Source: Erythrophleum ivorense (Eukaryota; Streptophyta; Magnoliopsida; Fabales; Fabaceae). Taken from it: a stretch of DNA of 64,000 nt. The translations under genes were made by a program, and so were the position numbers. Below, piece after piece: positions 48,960 through 60,320 of the stretch; position 1 is the first letter of the stretch, and every line of letters begins with the position of its first letter. Location of the stretch: assembly GCA_026724425.1 (NCBI GenBank), contig JAIUCV010000019.1, forward strand, positions 14,644,827 through 14,708,826, written 5' to 3'. The notes below the pieces were generated by a model. It worked only from the letters and a program-made list of their open reading frames with translations. It made no database searches and had not been told where the DNA came from.

Positions 48960-50749
48960 TCCATGTCCAGGAATTCCAATGCTAAGGTTATTTATGTATA
49001 GGAATAGCTCAATGTTTGATCATCCATGCATAGGAATTGAAAATTCTAAAAAAAATGGACTTTGATTATTATGGTCATCCATGCATAGGTATGGTTCATC
49101 ATTTATGCATAAGGTCCAACTGTACTCCTTTACTCAAGGAATCATAGGACAATTAGTTGGTTTAAGGTTTTCAAGGTTCCAAAAGAATTAATTATAAAGG
49201 TAACTAGCAGTTATATACAAACAATCACATACTTATACCATGAATTTAGTCCAAAAATAGTCATAAAACCTAACATTCTAGGATTATAGAGGCTCACACG
49301 ACCCTATATGATACCATATGGCTAGGTCATGTGAAGTTCATAATGAATTTTAGAAATAAGAGGGTACACAACCCTATGTTAAGCAACATGGCTAGGCCAT
49401 GTAGAACCTCCTTTTGGTTCCTGGCCATGCTCTGTGTTCTCTAATGCTCCAACATGGCCTCATGTTGGAAAGCTCTATCCATCATAAGCCATTGTAACTA
49501 CATCACACGTTTATATTTAATCAAATAATGCAATCCTAATAACATTCCATAGTTTTTTAATCATATAATCACCTAAAATTTAGTTTGTATTCATCATAAA
49601 AAAGATGTGTTACATTGATTATAATTTTATACCATTGCAAGTTTAATCATCCCTTGTTATTTAACATTATAGCACTTAAAGAAAATAGACGTGAAGATAG
49701 CAACCCAATAACATGGTTGAGTAATATGCAATTCTCTAGAGACCAATTAACGTATCTTAAAACCAAAAAATATATAGATCATGGTTTTTTTCCCTGAAAT
49801 TTCATTTTCAAATTATTCATTTATGCATTACAGAGAGGGAGAAGATGGTGAGAAAGGGGAGGTAAGATACTATCATTTGTAACCCTTAGTAAGACGAGGA
49901 GAAAGTGTCTTACTTGAGTTTCTCCTTCCTCCAATCTCCCCTTCACTTCTTCAACTTTTCATGTTCAAGTTCTCCTCTTTTGCAACTCTTTCCCCCCTCG
50001 TAACATTCTCTTTCTCTTAACAACCTCTCTCTCTCTCTCTCTCTGAGAGTACTTAGACGAGTTATATGCATAATGAAACAAATTGAAGGGTGTATATATA
50101 GCTGAAGAAGGTTGGTTAATTTTTCTACATGCTTTTCTTTCTAGAACCTTCCTCTATAACTACTACATATAGATATTTGAAAAAAAAAGTCTAATTCTTT
50201 GGCTCAAATTTTGAGAAATTGTGTTGTGATTTATCAGGAACTATAGTTGAAGAAGTTGTTTTATATGATTGTTACTGTCATTTTCAACTAATCTAATTAT
50301 TCAAAACATGTCATACTTTTATTTGGGAAAAATTGTAATTTTGACCCCAGCCAAAATTATAGTTTGATTTCAATTAAAATTATGTATACTTAACTCTTAG
50401 ATTTTTTAGAAATTACATTTTAACCTTAAAATTTTACTTAAATATTTTTATTTCTACAATTATTTTTCTTATAATTTTAGGGCTTTATTGACAAAATTTA
50501 TTTTCCTAAATATTTATTATTTAATTATTCATTACTAGATTATTTTAGAATTATTTCTGAATAATTCTTTAAATTTTTTTAAAATTTTTAATAAATTCCT
50601 AATGGCTTGAATAAAATTTTGTTGTGTTCTCGAAAATTCATATTTCTTAAAATTTCAATATTAACAAAACAACTCCTATTATTATTATTTAATTTATCCT
50701 AACTTACTTAAGTCAAATTTAAATAATTCTACTTGGAGGAGGATGTTAC
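48960..50749 (+). mobile_element. Possible LTR fragment ending GGATGTTACA
   Basis: The right end GGAGGAGGATGTTACA (50749) has the form of a gypsy LTR end. Inside, 49290-49475 has clustered CATATGGCTAGGTCATGTG, CATGGCTAGGCCATGT and CATGGCCTCATGTTGG half-palindromes, followed by a purine/pyrimidine-rich zone (49835-50045). This is the same layout as the LTRs at the left of the window. The left boundary is not determined and no target duplication was found. Confidence 0.4.
50025..50044. repeat. (CT)10 microsatellite
   Basis: Uninterrupted CT dinucleotides followed by GAGAG, giving a small hairpin-forming edge. It lies in a pyrimidine-rich stretch. Confidence 0.9.
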
Positions 50750-52728
50750 ATAATTATTTTAAACAATCATCAACAACAATAATTTACCATCAAAATTAAG
50801 ATAGAAATAATATTTAGACTAACACAAATATGAAATTAAAGTAAGAAAGTTGAAAATACAACTTACAAAATAAAATTCAAAGAGAAAAGCAATATATAGC
50901 ATGGAATTTTCCAAAAACTACACAAATCAACCAATAACCTTGGAACATACAAGAGAAGCTCTTAAATATCCAAAAATCCTCTCTTCTCTTGGAAACCCTT
51001 GCTCTCTAATAAGAGACTAGCCTATAAATACACATAAATATAAGCTACCTTCTACAAAAATAAACTTTATGTTTTCAACTCATCACTTTAGCTAAATATA
51101 AATACTATAAAAATTTGGATGTACCTTCAAATGCTCTAACAAATTCAAACAACAAATTTTCAAAATTTTTTTCCGCTAACACTTAAATTACTCAAAAAAA
51201 TAAATAAATGTATAACATTTCAAAAAAAGGGGGTAATGCTTAAGCACTATTAAACTATAATTTTTGTCATAGTTAATATTTTTATAAAATATTATTTCAT
51301 CTTAAAAGATTATAATAATATCTACCAAAAAGAAGAGTAATGCTTATGCTAAAATTCTATCAAATCTCCACTTTCTTATGTGCAACTCAAAATAATGCAT
51401 CCACAAACGAATAATGCAAAATAAATTAATTACTTCATGTGCTGAATGAAGAAAATAGGATGTTTATCACCTTATGTGCAAGATGAAAAAAATTAAACTA
51501 AAATTAATTACCTTATATGTAATTCAAAATAAGAAAATTAAGTTTCCTCTTTCATTTTCCTTTCAAATAAGCCAATGATTGGCCCCTTAGCAGTTGAGGG
51601 GAGGGGTTGATGCAATCTCTGAGCGTGTTAATATCTGGTTTTGGCAATCTTTCACACTAGGTAGGTTTAATTTTTCAACAATTAGTTTTTCCAGCATTGA
51701 GATTTTAACAAATAGATTCTAGATTCTAATAGTTGAAAAGCGGAAAAGAAAATGGGCCAACATTTATTGTTCTCCATGCTGGACCCACGTTAAAATTCTA
51801 TGAATGTGTGTCCATCTTAGGCAATGACAGAAAAAGAAGAAAAGCTCCCTGCATGTCGTCTTTGATGAGCATACGCTGGAAACTTTCACAGGTGTGCCCC
51901 ATTCAGGATGATGACAGAAGTTGAGAATATATATATATATATATATATATGGGCGTTACCAGAATGATGATATAACAGGGACTCAAATTGAACAAAAGGA
52001 AAAGTCCTATCAGTCAAAATTTGGCATCCAGCTTTTCTCATTTTGGTGATGCAAAGATTACATCCATTCAGTTCATTTTGCCACCTTCAACCTCCTTTTT
52101 TTAACTAGAAAAATATAAAGATTTCCCAATGGCTTAACCGAACCACGATTGCATCCCATCATCACGTTTACAAAAAAGCTTTTTGCCAAAATTTGGCACC
52201 TATAGGTATATAAAAAAAGATATTTTGGAAAATAAAAAAGGTAATATATGAGAAAAAAATCATCCCAAATGGTTTACTCAACTCAATTTCTTTTTTCAAA
52301 GAATTTTTAAAAAAATTGCAATGTTATCCTAATGGTTAAAGGCCTGTTATGCTACACCCAATGAATAACAAAAAAATTATCTAAATCATCCAAATCTAAT
52401 TTGGATGGTCTAAATTTTAAAATTTTTTTTTACTTTGTTAATCTCAATTATCATTTTTTTGGAATTGGCAGTTGAAAAACTATTTTCATTCTATATTTTA
52501 TTTTTTTAAATAAAAAATATCAAAATTAAAAAAAATTAATATTTAGACTATATGATCTAAATAGTTCAAATATGCTCCAAAAGGAGCGGCAAAGGATTTG
52601 TGTGACTATTATGCTTATTTGTTTAAAAGAGATACTCTTACTTTTATGTTTTTCCTTTTTAAGGTAAACTCTTACTTTTATTTTTGGTTGTGTAATTTGG
52701 TTCATACCAAACACTACTTTTAAGTATA
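50750..52728. other. Intergenic, AT-rich
   Basis: No supported coding region. It contains the (AT) tract at 51927-51950 and a short hairpin, ATCCAAATCTAATTTGGAT, near 52388. The 63-codon frame at 51733-51924 lacks recognisable features and runs into the AT tract. Confidence 0.5.
51927..51950. repeat. (AT)12 microsatellite
   Basis: Uninterrupted AT dinucleotides between GAGA and GGGCG. Confidence 0.92.
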
Positions 52729-52737
52729 ATCTATTTT

Positions 52738-53525
52738 GGCTAAAATGCACTTTTGATTTTTTTAATTTTATCTTAAATTTTTACTTTCTCCTTTTAATTT
52801 AATTTAATTTTTATATGATCCTTTAACTTTATCATAGATCTTACTTTCATTCCTTGATTTCATTTTATTCTAAAAGGCACTCAAACATTTCCTTCTCTCT
52901 AATAACATAAAGTTGTTTAATAAAACAGCTTTGTATAACTCCTTGCTGGCTTAATTTTGATAACCTTTTACCAACTTATATTCTATTTGTTATAATATCC
53001 TTCTCTATGACCACGTAAACCTTGCGTTTTGTAAGTTGTGTGGGCCTTCCTCTATTGTTATAATATTACTCTAGTCTAACTAATGGTCTCATTTTCTTTG
53101 AATTTCTATGGTATTGTTACCGAAGAGATCAAGGTCACCACCATATCTATAAATAATATGCCTACATTATCTCAGATTTACAAAACACAGTGGGTGGTAT
53201 AATATGTAATCCAAGTTATTAAAGTTATGTAACAAAGGAACAAAATAATATTTTTTTTATTAAGCATTTTATTTTAATGGTATTAGAGAGAAGAAAATAC
53301 TTGAATATTTTTTTAAAATTAAGAGACTAAATTAAAATAAAATAATATTAAATGATGCAAATAAAATCTATGATAAAATTAAATAATTAAAATGAAATCA
53401 AATGAAGTGAAAGGACACAATTGAAACCTAAGTTAAAGTTGAGTGACCAAATTATATCCAAATAAAATTAAAAGATGAAAATGAAACCTCAGCAAAATTA
53501 AAGGACCAAATATACATTTCTTGCC
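52738..53525. mobile_element. Mutator-like MITE, 788 bp
   Basis: Diverged terminal inverted repeats of roughly 180-200 bp. The left starts GGCTAAAATGCACTTTTG; the reverse complement of the right starts GGCAAGAAATGTATATTTGG. Inner parts such as TTTATCATAGATCTTACTT and its inverted partner near 53360 also match. Flanks ATCTATTTT (52729-52737) and ATCTGTTTT (53526-53534) form a 9-bp target duplication with one mismatch, the size characteristic of Mutator-like elements. The interior (about 52940-53250) carries no transposase, so it is non-autonomous. Confidence 0.78.
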
Positions 53526-54493
53526 ATCTGTTTTTCTATTGTAGAAAATGGGAAGCACTAGGGAGAGTAAAAATCTCCCAAACTTAGGGATTCTTGGGAG
53601 GACGACCCTATTCCAAGACTTGTATCTAGATTTTTTTTTTTTTTCCGCAGGAGTGGAGACAAGGGAGAATATCTCCCTAATGGTAGTTTGAGGATGACAT
53701 TCATTTAAGGACGAAAATTTCCATGTCATTCATTTAACTCTTTATTTATATTTATATTAAATTAAAATTAAAAAAGCAATGTAACCCAAAAACTATCATT
53801 CAGTTTCTCACTTCCTCTTTATGATAGGGATTGGAAATGGGGTGGGAAATAATTAACTGGCAGGGAAGGAGAGTGGGGAGGCACTCCCTACCCTTGCCTC
53901 ATGAAGTTGCCATTCTTAGGAAGGAAACAACAGATTGGAGATTGTCCATTTAAGAAAAATTAAAAATTTCTTTTTTTGCCACATAATTACCTTCACTCAA
54001 TATCTCTAATTACGAATCGACCCCTTTTCCTTTATGTGACCTTGGTCCCTCTTTTCTCGTTCTGTCACTTTTTTATACTTGACATATTTTAATACTTATT
54101 TTAATTTTATATTATATATTGTAAAATATTTACTTGATGCAAAACATAGTGCTGAAGAGAGAAACTTGCTTCGGCCCTTGAGTCTTCCTTTATTTATACT
54201 ATTAAAAATAATAGTTTAACAATGAAACTAATTCTTAAAAAACAGATAACTCTTAACTAAAATGATAAGATAATGAAAGAGAGGACTTCTAACTTAACTC
54301 CCTTTAACACATATTTATTTCGATTAAATATTTATTCACGTTAAGTATTTTACCATATTTGAATCCTACTGTTATGGAGAAATTGTCGTGCAAATTTGCC
54401 CCATGAGCACCGCATCCAAAAAATAATCAAGCACTTGAGCCCACACTATAATCGACCATAATTTAATAAATATTATGTGAAAAAAATAGGTGA

Positions 54494-54496
<3 letters not shown>

Positions 54497-54530
<34 letters not shown>
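54497..54530. repeat. (AT)17 microsatellite
   Basis: Uninterrupted AT run between TGAAAC and TTTCAATC. Confidence 0.93.
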
Positions 54531-54532
<2 letters not shown>

Positions 54533-54694
54533 CAATCTCTAATAGATATTACTAAGGTTTTCTTTTCACCTATTTTTTTTCTCTTCGTTTCCTTATTTTT
54601 ATCACCATCACATATTTTTTTTCTCCTACTCTCTCTCACCTACCACTTTTTTCTTTTTCTTTTTTTTTGCTTTTTTTTTCTATGCTCTCTTCGC

Positions 54695-54696
<2 letters not shown>

Positions 54697-54732
<36 letters not shown>
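54697..54732. repeat. (CT)18 microsatellite
   Basis: Uninterrupted CT run followed by ATATCTG. A further TATATA/CTCTCTC compound tract follows at about 54772-54800. Confidence 0.93.
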
Positions 54733-54736
<4 letters not shown>

Positions 54737-55011
54737 CTGTTTTAAATATTTTCTTATTTCTTAGTATTTCAATATATATATATATATCTCTCTCTCCCTC
54801 TCCCTAATACAAGCAACTGTTCTACTCCCGCCTGAAACTGTTGCTTTCCTTCTTTTTTTTTTTTCTCAATCAATCATTTACTTACCATGAATTCATGCTT
54901 AATTTCCCATATGATATTCCATATCGTAAAGGATATTTCATTTTCTCAAAATTTTAGCACTTCAAACCTTTATTTTTTATATTATCTAATGACAGATCAA
55001 AACAAGTATTC

Positions 55012-55162
55012 TATATTTTTGCCAAATATTATTCCCACCTTTTCTTAAAGGCACCTTTTTCATAACACTTACAATACAATGGTTTTTTAAAAGACTATGG
55101 TATTTCCAAACAAACCCTTTAATTTTTGAAGACAGATTTTAGTATCACTAAACCTAAGGTAA
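55012..55162 (+). repeat. Dispersed ~150-bp repeat, copy 1
   Basis: Text with GCACCTTTTTCATAACACTT, TATGGTATTTCCA and TTTTAGTATCACTAAACC. It aligns by eye with 56189-56335 and, in its second half, with 56352-56462. Non-coding; family not recognised. Confidence 0.7.
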
Positions 55163-55201
55163 GAAGTTTTTTTTGGACGGTGCACCTGAGATTTGCACAA
55201 T

Positions 55202-55207
<6 letters not shown>

Positions 55208-55246
<39 letters not shown>
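55208..55246. repeat. (TA)~19 microsatellite
   Basis: Uninterrupted TA run. The frames across it translate to Tyr-Ile repeats and are artefacts. Confidence 0.93.
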
Positions 55247-55248
<2 letters not shown>

Positions 55249-56188
55249 ATTTGCGGGCCTCACATCTATTTTACTTGTCTTTCATTGGTCTGTGTGGTTC
55301 ATATCAAACTTCTTTTTTTTTTTTTTTCAAAATTTCTATCTAAAATTTAGAACTTTTGCAAGAGAAATTATCTTCCTTTTTTTCTTTTTTTACATTTCAA
55401 TAAAGTTTTAGTTATTCAAATGACTTCAAAATCATTCAGGATTAAAACAAAATAAGTTTTTCAGTAGTGAATAATAATAATAATAATAGTAAATCTTCTG
55501 ATTCAAATCATTTAGAGCCTACTTAAGATTAGTATGACTTCTTTCTGGTGTCTTGTACAACAAAAATCATAATATTATGTTTGGCTATTTTTTTTTTAAT
55601 GTTGCTTTCTGAAAGCCACAACAAATTTGGTGAAACACCCTAGAGTACGCTTTTAAAAGCATATATGACTATTATAAATTTAATGTGTCTAAAAATTTTT
55701 TCCGAATATAATTAAATTCTAAATATATCCATATTATAACCCTATAGTGTAGTACTAGACTACCAAAAATATAAATTCTCATCAAACTAAAATACTAAAT
55801 TAAAAATTCTAAACCTAATAAAATAATATAAAGGGATAACAAACCCCATGAAACACCAAAATTGATAACTCTTAAATAATACTAAATTACCTTAGTATAA
55901 TTAATTACAAATTCACAATTATCTTAAATAATAAAATATATTGAAATAATAAAATAAAATAAATATTTATTTTTCTCGCCATGCATTATATATGTTATGT
56001 ATATTTTTCTTCTTATGTTATTATTAGGTTCCCACGGAAACACAAATTGCCACTATTTTTTAAAAAATCACCAAGTACAATTTTTCAAATTATTAAATAC
56101 TATTTTTATTTTACACATTCACTTTGATTTTAAAGAATTATTACCAAACACTATCAATCAATTTTCCTTTTAAAAGTGACTTTTATAA
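55247..56188. other. Intergenic, AT-rich
   Basis: No supported feature beyond T-runs and an (AAT)5-6 tract near 55470-55490. Confidence 0.5.
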
Positions 56189-56462
56189 TATTTTTATCAA
56201 ATATTATTTTTAACTTTTCTAACGAGCACCTTTGCCACAACACTTATAACACAATAGATTTTAAAATATTATAGTATTTCAATACAAGCCCCTTAATTGG
56301 GAAGACTGGTTTTAGTTTCACTGAACCAAGGTAAAATGTTTATATTCTCACTTGTCACAACCCTTACAAAACAATAAACTTTTAAATATTATAGTATTTC
56401 CACACAAGTCCTTTAATTTTTAAGACAAGTTTTAGTATTACTGAGCCTAAGGTAAAAAGTTT
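56189..56462 (+). repeat. Dispersed repeat, copies 2 and 3 in tandem
   Basis: Copy 2 (56189-56335) and a shorter copy 3 (56352-56462) follow each other in the same orientation with a period of about 125 bases. Both contain CACAAC(A/C)CTTA, AATATTATAGTATTTC and TTTTAGT(T/A)T(C/T)ACTGA blocks. Confidence 0.7.
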
Positions 56463-57056
56463 AAATTCTCTCCTTTTTTATTTTTAAATTTTCTATTAGT
56501 TTGAAAGTTTATATTGTTTCTATTATCTATTTATCACAATCAAAATATTCTTACAGTGATGATTGGGCCCGAGGGGAGGGGGGCGCATATAGATATATAT
56601 ATCTTGCTATATTATGTTAATCCATGTCCCCATGTATTTATCATTAATATCAATATTGACTTAATTTTTATAAATTTTAATCGGATTAATAATAAAAATA
56701 TTCTTATAATCATAATTATTATACAGACAAACCCGTGAATAGCATGGGTACCAATCTAGTTGATCTATATATCCGATAAGTTTTTATGTAAACATAAAAC
56801 GAAGTGGTGCTGGAAACCTTAAAGCAAGATCTTCAACAGCTGATAGATTGTTTCAATTCTTTCCAGCCTCGATCGCATAGATCAAGGCATTAAAAGGACA
56901 TGGACTACACTTCTCAATTCCCCTCCCCCTTGAATTGTGATTACTGTGTTGGTTAATGTGAACTTTGGTTTTGGTATAAAAATTAAAAAACAAAAAACAT
57001 AAACATAAACAAAAACAGAGTATCAGCTTGGAAAGTTAATGACAAGAATGCCTAGT
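56463..57056. other. Intergenic, 3' flank of the SDHAF1-like gene
   Basis: A GC-rich spot GGGCCCGAGGGGAGGGGGGC lies near 56566-56585 in otherwise AT-rich DNA. The A-rich stretch 56980-57020 flanks the gene's 3' end. No clear poly(A) signal can be chosen by eye. Confidence 0.5.
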
Positions 57057-57353
57057 TTAAGGCTCAGCCTTATTGACTTTAGGCAAACCAACTTGTAAGG
57101 AAGATAATCCAGTGGTACCAGGGTCCCTGAGCTGATCAAGCTGTTTCTTGCCGCGGCGAAGCAAATATTCGATGTAGAGAAAATTTTTGCGATCTACCTG
57201 CTTGGAATTACGGCGGAATTCTTCTGATACTACTGATTCTATCTTACGTCGTTCTTCTTCGGATTTGGAACGAGCTGCTCGTAGAAACCCTCTGTATAGG
57301 CTAAGCACTTGCTTCTGCATTCCAGAAAGCCTTGGACCTCTGGAGGTTCCCAT
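57057..57353 (-). CDS. SDHAF1: Succinate dehydrogenase assembly factor 1 (SDHAF1-like LYR protein)
   Basis: A 98-residue basic protein of the mitochondrial LYR (Complex1_LYR) family. In eukaryotes SDHAF1 helps deliver iron-sulfur clusters to the SDH2 subunit of respiratory complex II in the matrix. The LYR tripeptide is at residues 19-21 within MQKQVLSLYRGFLRAARSKS. A charged helix (30-56) follows. The second signature, FLYIEYLLRRGKKQLDQL (58-75), includes R66 and G68, which correspond to the human residues (R55, G57) altered in complex II deficiency. Length and both motifs agree with plant SDHAF1. It is one uninterrupted coding exon, and the start is the only ATG giving the family N-terminus (GTSRGPRLSGMQ). 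An out-of-frame ATG lies 5 bases upstream (57358). It looks intact and is the only convincing functional host gene in the window. Confidence 0.93.
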   Translation of the reverse strand: MGTSRGPRLSGMQKQVLSLYRGFLRAARSKSEEERRKIESVVSEEFRRNSKQVDRKNFLYIEYLLRRGKKQLDQLRDPGTTGLSSLQVGLPKVNKAEP

Positions 57354-57401
57354 TGCATCTTGCTACTTCTAACAATGGATATACTGCTTTTCAAGGCACT
57401 T

Positions 57402-57404
57402 CTG
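57402..57404 (-). other. Candidate 3' splice site in the SDHAF1-like 5' leader
   Basis: On the minus strand GTTTTTGTTTTTCTCCCAG precedes AAGTGCC, a good polypyrimidine-CAG acceptor 48 bases upstream of the start codon. It would imply an intron in the 5' UTR. The donor was not identified. cDNA alignment would decide. Confidence 0.45.
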
Positions 57405-57634
57405 GGAGAAAAACAAAAACATACTAAATTTGTTTACAATACACTGCAGAGCAATGGTGGTAGAAGGCAAAATAGCTTGCTTTATGCAATTCGATGTAAT
57501 AATTGAAAAGGAAAATATGTATTAATGAAAATGAAATTTAAGATGAGTGTAGATTCAAAAACTAGGGCTTGAACAAGAAAAGGAATTGTGATTGTTTTTC
57601 CTTTCTGTGGGTAACACCTGATGATATGAAGATA

Positions 57635-57650
57635 AAGCCCAGGCCCCACA
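57635..57650 (-). promoter_or_regulatory. Site II-type promoter motif upstream of the SDHAF1-like gene
   Basis: On the minus strand TGTGGGGCCTGGGCTT lies about 285 bases upstream of the start codon. TGGGCY (site II) boxes bind TCP-type factors and are common in plant nuclear genes for mitochondrial respiratory proteins, which fits the gene's role. Assignment by motif and position. Confidence 0.5.
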
Positions 57651-57699
57651 AGATTCAGCCCGAGTCCATGACATATCATATTAGCCGTTAGAATCAGGT

Positions 57700-58936
57700 C
57701 TGTTTAACTTGAAGTCTAAATTCAAATGAACAGATTGACCAAACAAATTTTAAAAAGGATAAAACTTCACGTAATTTCAATTTTTCTAAAACTAGTAATG
57801 ATATTTTTCTATATAAGGAGAGGATCCATAACCACATTTAGCATTGAAAATTAGGCGGGCTATTAATTCTGCATTTTCCTAATGCCTGGAGGGCTGCTCC
57901 CAGGTTTTGATTTGCACTGAGTATACAAAAAAATTAAAGGGCCCTTTGAACTTTATTCCCTAATTTGTATCTCTCTCGAAGATTCGATTGAGAAAACCCT
58001 GCCATCTTAGTACCTCCTTGTGGGATTCCAAAGGGTGGCGTGTGCTTGTTTGCTTCTTGCTTTTATTAAAAAAGGACACTTCAGTATCATTTTTATGTCT
58101 TTGATACTATATTCTTCAATAAGAACATGACAAGTTTGTATCTTATAACTCAACATTATATGATTAAATCTTTCAAAAATTTTTCTATACATATCATATT
58201 TTTATTAGAGAGCCTAGCAGCAAAAATTAAGAAAACTTTATCCAAGTGCAATCTTTTATGAAATCTCAAAGTTTGCGGGCTAGTTAGGTTGGGAGGAGCT
58301 TAAACATCTGAGCATCTGACCCATTCTAGTGTAGTTTGTTGCATGTCTTGTAGTTCAGAAACTGAACTTTAAACTCATCCCAGCATTCTACGGTGAGATA
58401 TGGCTGTTTTTAGCTTACAGCCCTTTCAGGACCGCAAATAGCCTTTTGGCCTACCCTCTCCCATCATTGATCATCCCATATCCTTGAGAAGATGGAGTGA
58501 AGAAGAAAAGAAAAGGCTAAGTAAAGATAAGAGTAGAAGATTAAATGGGAAGATAATAAATCCCCTAATCACCCAAAAGAGAGAGAGAAAAAAAAAGGAA
58601 AATAAGAAAATCAAAACACAATAGAGACATCTAATCTTATACATCTATGAGCTATAGATCAAGCCTATTCAAGAGAAGCCAAGTGGACAATCCTATGCCA
58701 GAAAGCTTGATGCTAATTGATAAGTCCATAAAAGTACATGACTATTAAGCAAGCAGAAAGCATAATGAAGAGTTGGAGAGATATGTTGGACAACAATGGA
58801 TCAATCTAAGCAAATAATACTATACAAGGACAAACTGAAGGACGAGCATTAATGAAAGACTAAGAAATAGTAAAACAATGATCATTTTCTACATCTTGCG
58901 TTGACTATATAAACGATGGGTGAGTTTGAGGAAAAT
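57700..58936. other. Intergenic DNA between the SDHAF1-like gene and the gag-only element
   Basis: No supported gene. Purine-rich text (58490-58620) and short chance frames only. The promoter region of the SDHAF1-like gene probably extends into its left part. Confidence 0.5.
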
Positions 58937-58941
58937 GTAAC

Positions 58942-59214
58942 TGCTGGCATTTTCGGTGATTTGTTTCTGTTGACTATCAGATCCGGTTAATGACTGATTA
59001 TGTGGGCTTTAAAGCTGAATATTCAAACAGCTTTTGTCCTTTTTTATTTCCCTATTTTATTATGTTTTAATTCAGCATTTACTTCTTTGTTTGTTTCCCT
59101 TCTAGTTCAGAGTGATTGGATGGGTTTATGGTCAAGTGTCTCCCTTATTTATATACTGCTCAATATTCAAAATAAAATGAATCAGAATATTATTCTGGAT
59201 TCCAAAAATCTTCA
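58942..59214 (+). repeat. 5' LTR of the gag-only element
   Basis: Matches the 3' LTR along its length: GACTATCAGATCCGGTTAAT versus GACTATCAAATTTAGTTAAT, and TATTTCCCTATTTTATT in both. A TATA-like TTATTTATATACTGCTC lies near 59148. Confidence 0.9.
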
Positions 59215-59228
59215 TGGTATTAGAACAT
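59215..59228 (+). promoter_or_regulatory. Primer-binding site of the gag-only element
   Basis: TGGTATTAGAACAT directly follows the LTR end TTCA and matches the tRNA-iMet site TGGTATCAGAGC at all but two of its twelve positions. Confidence 0.85.
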
Positions 59229-59592
59229 CTGTGAATGTCCGTTTCTTACTCTGTTTTTCGTGTTCAAAGACCTCAGCATCTATGAGACACCCATCTTACT
59301 CCAGCATTCATCCTTCCTCCGTTTCTTCATTCCGAAAACAGAGCATTTGTTCACTTTTTATTTCCTCTCTGTTTTACTTGTTCGAAAATAGAGACTCTAC
59401 CTTTGCTTCATCTAAATAGCACCTTCATTGTCCATCTTTTTTTATTTTTATTTCTTTTCTATTTCACTTGTTCTAGAACAGAACCCACTAGCCTGAACCA
59501 CTTGTTACGGGTATAACACAATCCCCATTGGCAAAGAAAGGGTAGAGACTACTGGTGAAATGGCATCGTAGAACAAAGGAAACTCTACAGAG

Positions 59593-60285
59593 ATGATGTC
59601 CCTAACCCAGGGAGGCTTTGACTCATCACCAGAAATTGCTACTACTCACAAACTCATAGGACACAATTATCCCCAATGGAGTAAGTCCAAGTGGATGTTT
59701 GTAAGTGGTAAAATGAAGGAGAAATACTTGAGTGGCAAAGCTGTCCCTGCTGAAATAGGTGACCCCAGGTACAAAAAATGATATGCCTCAAACAACCTTA
59801 TAAAGTCATGGTTGGTTAATTCCATGAGTACTAAATTGAGGAACTTTACATGTACTATAAAGTCCATCCATGATATATGGGAATCTGCTCGTGAATCCTA
59901 CTCTACTCATGAAAGTGCTGCTGAAGCCTTTGAAATAGAAAGCCTTATACATGACCTGAAACAGGGAGAAATGCCAGTAAATCAATATTACAACAATCTG
60001 GCAAAATATTGGCAACAACTTAATGCATTGGAAACCTACACATGGGAATGCCCAAGTGATGCAGCCAACTATCGAAAAATTGTTGAAGAGAAGCGTATTT
60101 ACAAATTCTTGATGGGCCACAACAGCACCTATGATGAAGTTGGAGGGAGAAATCTTGCAAGAACCCCTCTTCCTTCACTCAAAAAGGTTTTCTTTGAGAT
60201 TAGGCGTGAGGAGGCTAGAAAGAAGCTGATGCTTAAAACTCCTATTTCCAATCATCTACGCTCGTTCAAGGAACCAATTTTTTAG
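59593..60285 (+). pseudogene. Copia-type gag of the TR-GAG element
   Basis: N-terminal motif HKLIGHNYPQWSKSKWMFVS (family L.G.NY..W....W.L..K). An in-frame TGA at 59779-59781, where relatives have Trp after YKK, splits the reading frame; the same frame continues to 60285. The second part carries IKSIHDIWESARESYST, IESLIHDLKQGEMPVNQYYN, and the C-terminal half LARTPLPSLKKVFFEIRREE. This is a UBN2-like capsid domain found in copia-derived proteins. About 230 codons in all. Past 60285 a frameshift at a T-run precedes the zinc knuckle. Confidence 0.85.
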
Positions 60286-60320
60286 GAGCTTATGGCAAGC
60301 CAAAAAAACAGACCTGTGCA

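Larger units (their letters stand above)
53535..55011. other. Intergenic, low-complexity
   Basis: AT- and T-rich DNA with several microsatellites. A somewhat GC-richer patch at 53560-53930 contains GGGAG/CTCCC motifs. The minus frame 53433-53729 straddles the MITE edge and is not a credible gene. Confidence 0.5.

Noticed and set aside
51733..51924. 63-codon plus frame MKSGKENGP...
   Set aside because: No family resemblance, ends next to an AT microsatellite, and the surroundings are non-coding.
55126..55411. Open frames encoding Tyr-Ile repeats
   Set aside because: They are translations of the (TA) microsatellite at 55208-55246 and adjoining T-runs.
59000..59419. 139-codon plus frame at the start of the gag-only element
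   Set aside because: It spans the LTR, primer site and leader of the retroelement. The true gag is in 59593-60285 with recognisable capsid motifs.
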